A stretch of DNA of 17,171 nucleotides from JBEAOO01 sp041164825 (GCA_041164825.1 JBEAOO010000193.1:1-17171), one strand, 5' to 3'. Positions 1 to 7,173 are shown, counted from the stretch's first letter. A program made the numbers and translations. The notes: generated by a model from the sequence alone, not told the origin.

Positions 1-48
1 ACCGGTGGTGGTGTGCAGCGACGACGCATGCCGCGGTGATGATTGGGG

Positions 49-142
49 CGGTGATGGGCCGGGGTGATGTGCGCAGGTCAAGGGGGAGGGCCCGCGCAGC
101 GGGTCCGGAGGACACGGAGCACATCGCCCCGGCCCATCGCCG
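49..142 (+). repeat. Snap-back hairpin element, copy A
   Basis: Bases 49-72 pair with 119-142 over 24 positions; the only non-Watson-Crick pairs are T52-G139 and T65-G126, both G-U on this strand. An inner stem pairs 88-95 with 99-106 around a GCA loop, with one G-U pair (90-104). Between the stems lie box 1, GCAGGTCAAGGGGGA (73-87), and box 2, GGAGGACACGGA (107-118). Both boxes recur exactly in copy C and nearly exactly in copy B. Inside the large internal loop, GTC of box 1 could pair with GAC of box 2. Confidence 0.75.
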
Positions 143-153
143 ACCTCGCGCCA

Positions 154-180
154 AACGGCGAACGGCGAACGGCGAACGGC
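154..180 (+). repeat. 7-bp tandem repeat, about 3.9 units of AACGGCG
   Basis: Three full AACGGCG units are followed by AACGGC, directly downstream of the hairpin element. The matching place in copy B (minus strand, near 12528-12542) has only two TCGAACG-type units, so unit number varies between copies of the same dispersed repeat. Confidence 0.75.
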
Positions 181-331
181 CACGGGAAGACACTTACCGA
201 GCACCAAACTACCTGGCCGCAAAAAACTCGAACCGTCCAACACAAACCCGCAGCGACGCGCTGAACGCAAGGCCCACCCTGAGCCACTCAATGCCGTCCC
301 AGCCACCACCCACACTCCTCCCCACCGCCTG

Positions 332-1117
332 ATGCGCCTGCAATTGCTGTCTGACCTGCACCTCGAAACCGAGGTGTTCGCGCCCCAGCCCGCGCCGGGC
401 GCGGAGCTGCTGGTGCTGGCGGGCGATGTGGACAGCCGCTGGGACGGGCTGGCGCTGTTTCGCGACTGGCCGGTGCCGGTGCTGTTCGTGGCCGGCAACC
501 ATGAGTTCGACGGCCGCGAGCTGAACGACACCTGGCCCGCGCTACGCGCGCGCTGCGCCGAGCTGGGCATCCGCATGCTGGAGCGCGAACACTGCGTGCT
601 CACCGGCGACGATGGCCGCCGCATCCGCTTTGTCGGCACGGTGCGCTGGAGCGACTTTGAGCTTTGGGGCGCGGTGCGACGAGAGAAAGCGCAGCGTGCC
701 GCCGGCTACTACGTGCGGGTGATGAAGGCCACGCGCGGCGGCCTGCCCTTTGACGCCGCCGCGGTGCGCGATGAATCACTGGCCTGCCGCGATTGGCTGG
801 CCGCCGAGCTGGCGCGCGCACCGGCCAACGAGGCCGAGGCCTGGGACGCCACCGTGGTGATCACCCACTACGGCCCCAGCCCACGCAGCGCGGATCCGCG
901 TTACGGCCAGCAGCCCGGCACCGCCAGCTTCTGCAACAACGACGAAGCGCTGATGCCGGGGGTGGACCTGTGGATCCACGGCCACCTGCACTGCCGCCAC
1001 GATCACCGCGTGCAGCACGCCGATGGGCGCAGCACGCGTGTGGTGTCGAACGCGCGCGGCCACAGTCACAAGGGCGAGGCCGAGGGCCACGACGGGCTGA
1101 CCGTCATCCACGTCTGA
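332..1117 (+). CDS. Calcineurin-like metallophosphoesterase
   Basis: A 261-residue protein with the ordered metal-binding motifs of the calcineurin-like phosphoesterase superfamily: SDLHLE (D8, H10), AGDVD (31-34), GNHE (55-58), THYGPS (near 178-183) and HGHLHCRHD (near 215-223). The family uses two metal ions to hydrolyse phosphomonoesters or phosphodiesters; the substrate here cannot be told from sequence. There is no signal peptide or membrane segment, so it is probably cytosolic. The ATG at 332 puts the first motif at residue 7, as expected, although no clear Shine-Dalgarno sequence precedes it. The gene stands alone between the structured repeat and uspA. Family membership is firm; the physiological role is unknown. 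Confidence 0.88.
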   Translation: MRLQLLSDLHLETEVFAPQPAPGAELLVLAGDVDSRWDGLALFRDWPVPVLFVAGNHEFDGRELNDTWPALRARCAELGIRMLEREHCVLTGDDGRRIRFVGTVRWSDFELWGAVRREKAQRAAGYYVRVMKATRGGLPFDAAAVRDESLACRDWLAAELARAPANEAEAWDATVVITHYGPSPRSADPRYGQQPGTASFCNNDEALMPGVDLWIHGHLHCRHDHRVQHADGRSTRVVSNARGHSHKGEAEGHDGLTVIHV

Positions 1118-1229
1118 GTGCGCCCCAGAGACCTGCCGCTGCGCATCAGCCCCCCCCCGAGGGGGATGAGACCGGTGTGCACGGCTGCACCGGGCGGGAG
1201 TCCACCCCGCTGCGCCAGGCGCGGGCCGC

Positions 1230-1270
1230 TTGAGGCCGGTCAATTCACAGCGCGGGGCACGTGCCACACT
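1230..1270 (+). promoter_or_regulatory. Candidate FNR/ANR-type activated promoter of uspA
   Basis: TTGAGGCCGGTCAA (1230-1243) keeps the TTGA-N6-TCAA skeleton of the FNR consensus TTGAT-N4-ATCAA. A weak -10-like CACACT follows at 1265-1270. This predicts a start near 1277 and places the site about 41 bases upstream, the geometry of class II FNR promoters. Universal stress genes are often induced by FNR-family regulators under low oxygen. The spacing is seen directly; the regulator is inferred. Confidence 0.4.
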
Positions 1271-1318
1271 GGGGCAACAGCACACGCTGTCAGTTCCTCA
1301 GTTCAGAAAGCACAGACC

Positions 1319-1744
1319 ATGAAAATCCTCGTTGCTGCCGACGGAAGCGCCTTCACCAAACACATGCTCGCCTACCTGGCCGCGCACGATGAGTGGTTGG
1401 GCGCTGGACGCCATGAGTACACCGTGGTGACCTCGGTGCCCGCTCTGCCACCACGCGCCGCCGCCGTGGTCGACAAAGACCTCATCAAAGGCTACTACGC
1501 CGAGGAAGCAGACAAGGTGTTCAAACCGATCCGCACCTTCTTCAAGCGCCAAGGCATTGCGGCAGAGTTCGTCAGCAAAACCGGCTCGGCGCCAGAGGTG
1601 ATTGCCAAGCTGGCCGAAAGCGGCGGCTTTGATTTGTTGATGATGGGCTCGCACGGCCATGGCTCACTCACCAACCTGGTGATGGGCTCGGTGGCCACCA
1701 AGGTGATGGCGCACTGCAAGACGCCGGTGCTGCTGATTCGCTGA
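1319..1744 (+). CDS. Universal stress protein, UspA family
   Basis: A single-domain 141-residue UspA protein. It opens with MKILVAADGS, the family's first beta strand and phosphate-side aspartate. It ends with the nucleotide-binding signature G-X2-G-X9-G-S (G110, G113, G123, S124) and the usual final strand TPVLLIR. Proteins with this signature generally bind ATP and act as cytosolic stress or energy-state proteins. I chose the ATG at 1319 because the family motif starts immediately; the open frame extends to 1118, but that extension looks unrelated. It converges with the TetR gene, with a hairpin between them. Confidence 0.92.
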   Translation: MKILVAADGSAFTKHMLAYLAAHDEWLGAGRHEYTVVTSVPALPPRAAAVVDKDLIKGYYAEEADKVFKPIRTFFKRQGIAAEFVSKTGSAPEVIAKLAESGGFDLLMMGSHGHGSLTNLVMGSVATKVMAHCKTPVLLIR

Positions 1745-1752
1745 GCACGGGG

Positions 1753-1770
1753 CTTGGGCCCGGGCCCAGG
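1753..1770. terminator. Hairpin between convergent uspA and tetR
   Basis: The arms CTTGGGC (1753-1759) and GCCCAGG (1764-1770) form a 7-bp stem with one G-U pair around CCGG. No T-run follows on either strand, so it is a possible bidirectional stop or mRNA 3' end rather than a classical terminator. Confidence 0.35.
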
Positions 1771-1799
1771 TCGACAAGCCGGGCGCTGTTCAGCAGCGT

Positions 1800-2405
1800 T
1801 CAGCGTGGGCCGGCCAGCCCGTCGAAGCACGTGGCGATCAGCATCTCGATGATGCGCTCGTCGCTGTGCTGGCCGCTGGCCTTGAGCAGGCCCAGCACCG
1901 GGTCGCAGGCGCGCGCAAACAGGGTGTACAGCGCCACCTCGGGCGGCAGTGTGGGGTTCAAGGCGCCGGCCTGCTGCGCCGCCACGATCCACTCGCCCAG
2001 CGTTTCGCTGACCTGCATCAGGCGGTCGAGGTAGGCGGCGTTGCCGGTGAGCTCGGCGCGCAGCGAGGAATTTTGCGCCGGCAGCGAGGGCATTTCGCCG
2101 GCAAGTTGCACCTGCATGGTCCAGCGCGCCACCGCCTTGAGGCGCTCAATGGCCGGCGTGGCCCCGTCGACAGTGGCGAGAAAGGCCAGCGTGTGGTCGA
2201 GCACCCGGATCATCGCGGCCGCGGCCAGCTGCTCTTTGGACGTGAAGTGCTTGTAGAGGCTGGCTTTGGCAATGCCCACATCGGCGGCCACCTCGTCGAC
2301 GGTCATCGACTCAAAGCCTTTTTCGGCCAACAGGCGGTTCACCGCGCTGACGATGGCATCTTCGCGGGCGCGAAGCACCTGCTGACGGAACGGGACACGT
2401 GACAT
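1800..2405 (-). CDS. TetR/AcrR family transcriptional regulator
   Basis: A 201-residue protein with an N-terminal TetR-type DNA-binding domain: a helix from about residue 14, then the helix-turn-helix MTVDEVAADVG-IAKASLYKHF (34-54) and the usual SKEQL continuation. The remainder is a helical ligand-binding and dimer domain with no feature that identifies the ligand. TetR proteins usually repress neighbouring or their own genes and release DNA on binding a small molecule. The nearest genes are the 72-residue unknown gene just upstream on the same strand and convergent uspA; neither is an obvious efflux target. The start codon lies 7 bases after a good -10 hexamer, suggesting a leaderless mRNA. 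Confidence 0.9.
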   Translation of the reverse strand: MSRVPFRQQVLRAREDAIVSAVNRLLAEKGFESMTVDEVAADVGIAKASLYKHFTSKEQLAAAAMIRVLDHTLAFLATVDGATPAIERLKAVARWTMQVQLAGEMPSLPAQNSSLRAELTGNAAYLDRLMQVSETLGEWIVAAQQAGALNPTLPPEVALYTLFARACDPVLGLLKASGQHSDERIIEMLIATCFDGLAGPR

Positions 2406-2412
2406 GCGCGAG

Positions 2413-2418
2413 ATTGTA
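2413..2418 (-). promoter_or_regulatory. -10 hexamer of tetR, predicted leaderless
   Basis: On the minus strand TACAAT (5 of 6 to TATAAT) ends 7 bases before the ATG at 2405, so transcription should start at or next to the start codon. No Shine-Dalgarno sequence is present. The -35 region is weak (GTTCAT at 17 bases). Confidence 0.45.
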
Positions 2419-2470
2419 GATTCCGCGTCCAGCCCATGAACGCTGGCGTCACGTTTGTGACTGAGGAGTC

Positions 2471-2493
2471 GCGCCGCCCGTCACGGGCGGTGC
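2471..2493. terminator. GC-rich hairpin after the 72-residue gene
   Basis: Bases 2471-2480 pair with 2484-2493 around a TCA loop, with one G-T pair. It lies 4 bases beyond the stop codon of the minus-strand gene that ends at 2498. No T-run follows, and the single wobble would be an A-C mismatch in the minus-strand RNA, so terminator function is uncertain. Confidence 0.3.
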
Positions 2494-2497
2494 GAAC

Positions 2498-2716
2498 TCA
2501 CCAGACCGAGCGGCCTTTGAGGCGCTCGGCCACCGGCAGCGGCGGGCTTTGGGTGGACGGCGCAAAACCGGCGCGGTCGATCGGCCGCGGCAGTTCATCT
2601 TGGCAGGCTTCGAGCCCGAACACCGTGCCCATGTCGGCCGGGTCGTTGCGCATCAAAGCCACGGCACGGCGCGCCCGCCATGCTTGCCACCACGTTTGAG
2701 GATGCCACGCTGCCAT
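2498..2716 (-). CDS. Small conserved-looking protein of unknown function, 72 residues
   Basis: I do not recognise the family. The reading frame begins MAAWHPQTWWQAWRARRAVA and is rich in Trp and Arg at its start; the rest is polar with no signal peptide or membrane span. Evidence that it is real: an AAGGGAG ribosome-binding site sits 8 bases before the ATG at 2716, one of the few good ones here, and the composition is less skewed than that of the overlapping frames. Two GTG codons just before (2720, 2717) are alternative starts, but the spacing favours the ATG. It lies upstream of tetR in the same direction, about 90 bases away, and could be co-transcribed. Confidence 0.6.
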   Translation of the reverse strand: MAAWHPQTWWQAWRARRAVALMRNDPADMGTVFGLEACQDELPRPIDRAGFAPSTQSPPLPVAERLKGRSVW

Positions 2717-2843
2717 CACCACTGCTCCCTTGCCACTTGTTGCACTGTTTGTGTGTGCGAATGACGCAAGTGTGCCGGGGAGCCCGTGTCGGCGATATGA
2801 CGAAAATGGGGGGGTTTCAAGGCGCTGTCTTCAGCGCGCGACA

Positions 2844-4442
2844 TCAGCCGCCGTACTTCACGCCAGCTTGCCCCGCTTCCACCACCACCCGCGCCTGGCT
2901 GACGAGCGGGGCGTCGGCCTGGGCCGGAAAGGGAGTGGCGCGAAAGTCGCAGCGCGCAGCCTCGGGTGTGATCTCGACCAGCGCGTAGCCGCGCTCGTCG
3001 GAGCGCATGTGCAGCAGGTCCGGGTTGTCGCGCTGCATCAGCAGCGTGGCCAGCTCCGACACGCCGTGGGTGGTGACCGAACTGGCCACAAACTCGCTGG
3101 CGACGATGGGCGAGGCCGCGTCATGGGGCCGCACCCGCAGTTGGGCGGCCACGTGGCGGTGCACGTCGCCCCCCAGCGCCAGCACATTGCTCAGGCTGGC
3201 TTGGCCGATGGTGCCCAGCAAGCGCTCGCGGGCCAGCGGGTAGCCATCCCAACCGTCGCTGTAGATGCGGTGGCCGAGCGGGGTGTCGACCCCGCTGGCA
3301 CTGATTTGTGTGGCCTGGCCGAGCAGCTTCCATTGCCGGGCGCTGGTGGTCAGCCCTTGCGCCAGCCACGCCTCTTGCGGGTGGCCGAACATGCTGCGTG
3401 CCGGGTCGGCCAAGGCAGCGCACTCGCCAATCACGCGTCCACCGCCGCGCCCCGGCGGGCTGCAGGCTTGGCGATCGCGATATTGGCGGTTGTCCAGCGT
3501 CCACAGGTCGGCCAGCTGGCCCCAGGCATAGCGGTCGTGGATGCGGAGGTGGCCGTTCACCGGCGCCATGGCGGGCGAGATCGGCAGGTGCTCGAAGTAG
3601 GCCTTGTAGGCGGCCACCCGGCGGGCGAGAAACACGGCCGGGTCGCGGTCGTAGCCGGACACATCACCGGCGTAGTCGTTCTGCACATCGTGGTCGTCCC
3701 AGGTCACCACCCACGGGTGGGCAGCGTGCGCAGCGCGCAGGTCGGCATCGAGCTTGTAGGTGGCGTGGCGGGCGCGGTAGTCGTCCAGCGTCAAGGGCAA
3801 CAAGGCCTCGTGCGGGCGCACCAGGTAACGCGGGTTGCTCGACTCGTAGATGTAGTCGCCCACGAACAGCACCAGGTCGAGGTCGCGGCTGGCGATCTCA
3901 CGGTGGGCGGCAAACGCGCCTTGTTCGTAGTGCTGGCAGGAAGCCAGCGCCAAGCGCAGGCGTTGAACCGGCGCGTCGAGCGCGGGCGCGGTGCGCGTGC
4001 GGCCCACTGGGCTCACCGCATCGCCCAGCATGAAGCGGTAAAAGTAGCCGCTGGCCGAGCGCAAACCGCTCACCTCCAGGTGCACGGCGTGGGCGTTGTC
4101 GGGCAGCGCCAGCAGCTCGCCACGGCGCAGGCCACGCGAAAAATGCGCGTCTTCGGCCAGCTCCCAGCGCAGCACCACGGGCACGGGCGGCATGCCACCG
4201 CCGGGCGCCAGCGGCTGGGGCGCCAGGCGGGTCCACAGCACCACGCTGTCGGGCCGCGGCATGCCGCTGGCCACGCCCAAACTGAACGGCAGATCGCTCA
4301 ATATCGGGCGCGCCGACGCGGCCTGCGCACCACGGCGGGCATCGGGCAGCGCAAACAGGCTGCCCAAGGCCAGGGCGGCGGCGCTGCGGGTGAGGCGATC
4401 CAGCGCCAAGCGGCGCGACAAAAGGGGGTTCACGGTGGACAT
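2844..4442 (-). CDS. phoD: Alkaline phosphatase D (PhoD) family phosphatase, Tat-exported
   Basis: A 532-residue PhoD-like phosphodiesterase/phosphomonoesterase. The N-terminus has a twin-arginine signal (SRR at 9-11, then a hydrophobic stretch to about 33 and an AQA/ASA cleavage region at 39-44), so the enzyme should be exported folded. The PhoD_N domain follows (FSLGVASGMPRPDSVVLWTR, 53-72). The catalytic domain shows SCQ (168-170), GDYIYE (195-200), WDDHDVQNDY (248-257) and GGDVHRH near residue 435, which match the metal-binding motifs of PhoD. Family members scavenge phosphate from esters outside the cytoplasm using Ca/Fe. I chose the ATG at 4442 because it places the RR motif normally; an in-frame ATG at 4484 would add 14 residues. 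I found no convincing pho box. Confidence 0.9.
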   Translation of the reverse strand: MSTVNPLLSRRLALDRLTRSAAALALGSLFALPDARRGAQAASARPILSDLPFSLGVASGMPRPDSVVLWTRLAPQPLAPGGGMPPVPVVLRWELAEDAHFSRGLRRGELLALPDNAHAVHLEVSGLRSASGYFYRFMLGDAVSPVGRTRTAPALDAPVQRLRLALASCQHYEQGAFAAHREIASRDLDLVLFVGDYIYESSNPRYLVRPHEALLPLTLDDYRARHATYKLDADLRAAHAAHPWVVTWDDHDVQNDYAGDVSGYDRDPAVFLARRVAAYKAYFEHLPISPAMAPVNGHLRIHDRYAWGQLADLWTLDNRQYRDRQACSPPGRGGGRVIGECAALADPARSMFGHPQEAWLAQGLTTSARQWKLLGQATQISASGVDTPLGHRIYSDGWDGYPLARERLLGTIGQASLSNVLALGGDVHRHVAAQLRVRPHDAASPIVASEFVASSVTTHGVSELATLLMQRDNPDLLHMRSDERGYALVEITPEAARCDFRATPFPAQADAPLVSQARVVVEAGQAGVKYGG

Positions 4443-4546
4443 GGAGTGGCAAGCCGCATTCTCGTTCCCTGCCACCCCACCCATTGGGGGGATAAGGCCC
4501 GCTTCAGCGGCGTTCCGGCACGCAACTTGTGTGCAGCGGGCTCACC

Positions 4547-4687
4547 ATGCGCAGAAGCCTGTTGACCGCCCTCACCTGGTGCACCGTGATCGCTGCAGTA
4601 CTCAGCGCGCTCTTGCTGGCGCTGACCGAAGGCGACCCGCTGCCGCACGCCAGCTCAAGCCGCCCGGCCGCGGCGGCGGGGCGCTGA
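4547..4687 (+). CDS. Possible 46-residue single-span membrane peptide
   Basis: The frame starts MRRSLLTALTW, has a hydrophobic helix of about 20 residues (5-26), then a polar Pro/Ala/Arg tail and a TGA. The positive N-terminus and single span give a plausible inner-membrane topology. Against it: no clear ribosome-binding site (only AGCGGG about 8 bases upstream) and high GC, which makes chance frames common. Its last 33 bases overlap the 3' end of the convergent argP gene. It could be a real small protein, or a chance frame in the phoD-argP gap. I do not recognise a family. Confidence 0.35.
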   Translation: MRRSLLTALTWCTVIAAVLSALLLALTEGDPLPHASSSRPAAAAGR

Positions 4688-5605
4688 GCCGGCGTTCAGT
4701 GCGCCCGCGGCGCCAGCCGCCAAGGCCGCGCCAATCTGATCGAGCAAGGCCACCCGCGCCCCCGGCTCGGCCACATCGGGGCCCAAGCGCCACTGGTGCC
4801 AGTAGAGCTGCACGTCCACTGTCACCTCGGGCCGCAGCGCCATCAGCGAGCCGCGCGCCAGCGCAGGCCCGGCCTGCAGCACCGGCAACACGCCCACGCC
4901 CCAGCCGCGCTCGGCCGCCTGCAAATAGGCCTCGGACGACGGCACGTAGCGCCCCTGCAAGCGCGGCTGCCGCACGCCAAACGCGCGCGACACCCACTGC
5001 GGCTGCATGTCGTCTTTGCGGTTGAAGATCAAAAACGGCACGTGGGCGAAGTTGCTCGCGTTCAGCCCGTCGGGCAGGTGCTGCGCCACAAAGCCGGGGC
5101 TGGCCACCGCCGTGTAGGCCATGGCGCCGAGCGCCCGCACCTCGCAGCCGCGCAGCGCCGCGCTCACCGTGCTGACGCAGCCCAGCACCTGGCCTTGGCG
5201 CAGCCAGTCGTGGGTGAAGTCTTGGTCGTCCACCACCAACTCCAACGCCAGCCCGGCCTGCACCAGCGCGTCGAGCGCGGGCAGCACCCAGGTGGCCAGG
5301 CTGTCGGCGTTGACGGCAATCGGCAAGCGCTCACCGGCCTCGGGCTGGTGGCCGAGTTCGCGCGCCACATCGGCGCGCATGGCCTGCATCTGGCGCGCAA
5401 AGCGCAGCAGCACCTTGCCCGGCTCGGTGAGCCGCAGCGGCCGCGAGCGCACCACCAGCAGCTGGCCGGCCTGGGCCTCCAGCGCACGCAGGCGCTGCGA
5501 CACGGCCGATTGCGTGATCGACAGGCGCGCCGCCGCGCGGTCAAAACCGCCTTCATCGGCCAGCGCAGCGAGGGCGTCGAGGGCAGCGGGGTCGAGGTCT
5601 TTCAT
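4655..5605 (-). CDS. argP: LysR-type regulator, ArgP/IciA family
   Basis: A 316-residue LysR protein. The winged helix-turn-helix is at 19-38 (GGFDRAAARLSITQSAVSQR), and the effector domain begins with the ArgP-typical AVNADSLATW (97-106). The DDMQPQWV and LYWH segments also match ArgP. In enterobacteria ArgP senses lysine and arginine and controls amino-acid genes, classically the divergent exporter argO. Here the divergent neighbour is instead a DadA-like dehydrogenase. I chose the ATG at 5605 because it aligns with the ArgP N-terminus; the longer frame to 5662 would run across the palindrome. No Shine-Dalgarno sequence is present. Confidence 0.88.
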   Translation of the reverse strand: MKDLDPAALDALAALADEGGFDRAAARLSITQSAVSQRLRALEAQAGQLLVVRSRPLRLTEPGKVLLRFARQMQAMRADVARELGHQPEAGERLPIAVNADSLATWVLPALDALVQAGLALELVVDDQDFTHDWLRQGQVLGCVSTVSAALRGCEVRALGAMAYTAVASPGFVAQHLPDGLNASNFAHVPFLIFNRKDDMQPQWVSRAFGVRQPRLQGRYVPSSEAYLQAAERGWGVGVLPVLQAGPALARGSLMALRPEVTVDVQLYWHQWRLGPDVAEPGARVALLDQIGAALAAGAAGALNAGSAPRRRGRAA

Positions 5606-5616
5606 GTCGCTGGTTG

Positions 5617-5633
5617 CATTAGCTCGGCTAATG
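5617..5633. promoter_or_regulatory. Perfect palindrome, likely ArgP/LysR operator
   Basis: CATTAGC-TCG-GCTAATG is a perfect 7+3+7 inverted repeat containing the LysR-type T-N11-A pattern (T5619, A5631). It lies 12 bases before argP and 158 bases before dadA. On the minus strand TTGTCC (5638-5643), a 17-base spacer and TAATGC (5616-5621) could be the argP promoter. Its -10 overlaps the palindrome, which fits autorepression, and it ends 10 bases before the ATG, predicting a leader of only a few bases. Confidence 0.6.
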
Positions 5634-5790
5634 TAGCCGGACAAATATGAATGCGACTTCACTTTGCACGGGCTGCTGCGCAGAATGCGTCAACCGCCAT
5701 CTGTCCCGCGCCGCCTGTCAGGCGCGGGTCACATGGCCCCTCAGTTGCTTGCAGGGCTGCTCAAGAGCCCACCGTGAAGGGAAACGCACC

Positions 5791-7104
5791 ATGAACGTGA
5801 TCGTGATGGGCGCCGGCATCGTCGGCGTGAGCACCGCCTGGTACCTGCTGGAGCAGGGCCACCAAGTCACCGTGGTCGACCGCCAGCCCGATGCGGCGCT
5901 CGAAACCTCGTTCGCCAACGGCGCGCAAATCTCGGTGAGTTTTTGCGAGCCCTGGGCCAATGCGTCCGCCCCGTTCAAGGTGGCCAAGTGGCTGTTGCGC
6001 GACGACGCGCCGCTGCTGTTTCGTCCCCGGCTCGACCCGCGCCAGTGGCGCTGGGGCCTGGCCTTTTTGGGCCAGTGCAGCGACGCCGCATTTGAGCGCA
6101 ATGTGGCGCAGCTGGTGGCGCTGGGCGCCTACAGCCACGGCTCGCTGAAGCAGCTGGTGGCGCAAACCGGCATCGAGTACAGCCGCTTGGAGCGCGGCAT
6201 CCTGCACTTCTTTGGCAGCCAGCAAGACTTTGATGCCGGTGCCGCCGGCGCCGAGTTGATGCGCCGCCACGGCGTGGACCGCCGCGTGCTGAGCCGCGAC
6301 GAGGTGCTGGCGATCGAGCCCGCGCTGCGCAGCCATGGCCCGAAGATCAGCGGCGGCACCTTCACGCCCAGCGATGAATCGGGCGATGCGCGCGTGTTCA
6401 CCCAAGAGCTCGCCAAGCGCTGCCAAGCGCGCGGCGCGCAGTTTTTGTACGAACACGACATCTTGGGCCTCGATGCCCAAGGCGGCAGCATCCACACCGT
6501 GCGCCTGCACGACCGCCGCGCCGACACACCGCTGGCCTTGAAGGGCGACGCCTTCGTCGCCGCCATGGGCAGCTACACCGCCGCGCTGCTGCGCCCGCTG
6601 GGCGAGTGCCTCAACATCTACCCCGCCAAGGGCTATTCGGCCACCATGAAGCTCAAGCGCCCGCAAGACGCGAGCGTGGTCAGCTTGCTGGACGACGAGC
6701 GCAAGATCGCCATCAGCCGCTTGGGAGATGAGATTCGCGTGGCCGGCACGGCCGAGATGGCCGGCTACGACGCCGGCCTCGACAACCCCACCTCGCGCGT
6801 GCGCTGCCAGGCGCTGGTGCAGCGTTTTGAGCAGTTGTTCCCCGGCGTGGCCGACACCAGCGAGCCACACTTCTGGGCCGGCCTGCGCCCCAGCACGCCC
6901 ACCAACATCCCCTATATCGGCCGCAGCGCACGCACCCGCAACCTGTGGGTGAACGCCGGCCACGGCACGCTGGGCTGGACCCACGGCGCTGGCTCGGGCC
7001 GCGCACTGGCCGAGCTGATGAGCGGGCTGCAACCGGCGCTCGACTTTGGCTTCTATGGCGCCAGCCAGCGCCCAGCGGCCGCCCCGCGAATGGCAGCGGC
7101 CTGA
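5791..7104 (+). CDS. dadA: D-amino-acid dehydrogenase, DadA family
   Basis: A 437-residue FAD-dependent oxidoreductase of the DAO fold, close to the usual DadA length. The N-terminal dinucleotide motif is G-A-G-I-V-G (7-12), with the acidic end of the second strand at VVDR. The C-terminal FAD-contact segments are GLRPSTPTNIPYIG (near 364-377) and GHGTLGWTHGAGSGR (near 390-404). DadA oxidises D-amino acids to 2-oxo acids plus ammonia and passes electrons to the respiratory chain at the inner membrane. The ATG at 5791 has AAGGGA 8 bases upstream; the frame upstream to 5647 looks non-coding. Divergence from argP suggests control by it. The substrate could differ from that of E. coli DadA; no racemase is in view. 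Confidence 0.88.
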   Translation: MNVIVMGAGIVGVSTAWYLLEQGHQVTVVDRQPDAALETSFANGAQISVSFCEPWANASAPFKVAKWLLRDDAPLLFRPRLDPRQWRWGLAFLGQCSDAAFERNVAQLVALGAYSHGSLKQLVAQTGIEYSRLERGILHFFGSQQDFDAGAAGAELMRRHGVDRRVLSRDEVLAIEPALRSHGPKISGGTFTPSDESGDARVFTQELAKRCQARGAQFLYEHDILGLDAQGGSIHTVRLHDRRADTPLALKGDAFVAAMGSYTAALLRPLGECLNIYPAKGYSATMKLKRPQDASVVSLLDDERKIAISRLGDEIRVAGTAEMAGYDAGLDNPTSRVRCQALVQRFEQLFPGVADTSEPHFWAGLRPSTPTNIPYIGRSARTRNLWVNAGHGTLGWTHGAGSGRALAELMSGLQPALDFGFYGASQRPAAAPRMAAA

Positions 7105-7173
7105 AGGGGTGATCGGAGGCGCAGATGAGCCAGTGGCGGCGCGGCGCGAGCCCCCGATAGTGTGAACAGGCCC

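Larger units (their letters stand above)
1..218 (+). repeat. Dispersed intergenic repeat, long copy A
   Basis: This stretch aligns, with many substitutions, to the minus strand of about 12470-12686. Shared landmarks in the same order are an (A/C)ACGGTGG- or CCGGTGG-like start, CCGCGGTG, GGTGATGGGCC, the two boxes of the hairpin element, GGCCCATCGCC, a run of 7-base CGAACG-type units, and a final CCGAGC(A/G)CC(A/G)AA(C/T)T segment. The copy may begin before the window. An open frame crosses it in both copies, but the base-pairing pattern and a 2-base length difference in the inner stem of the third copy argue against coding. No other gene is visible in 1-331. Confidence 0.7.

Noticed and set aside
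154..180. Start of a CRISPR array
   Set aside because: The units are 7 bases, directly abutting and without spacers; this is a simple tandem repeat.
36..332. A 98-codon frame across repeat copy A, with a similar frame across copy B
   Set aside because: The resemblance follows from the DNA repeat. Stem covariation and the 2-base shorter inner stem of copy C, which shifts the frame, favour a non-coding element.
1150..1215. Terminator or riboswitch between the metallophosphoesterase and uspA
   Set aside because: There is a C-run facing a G-run and a GGTG/CACC partial stem, but no consistent hairpin, no T-run and no riboswitch core.
2730..4565. A 611-codon open frame on the plus strand
   Set aside because: It is antisense to phoD, whose protein has full PhoD motifs; the plus frame has shadow composition.
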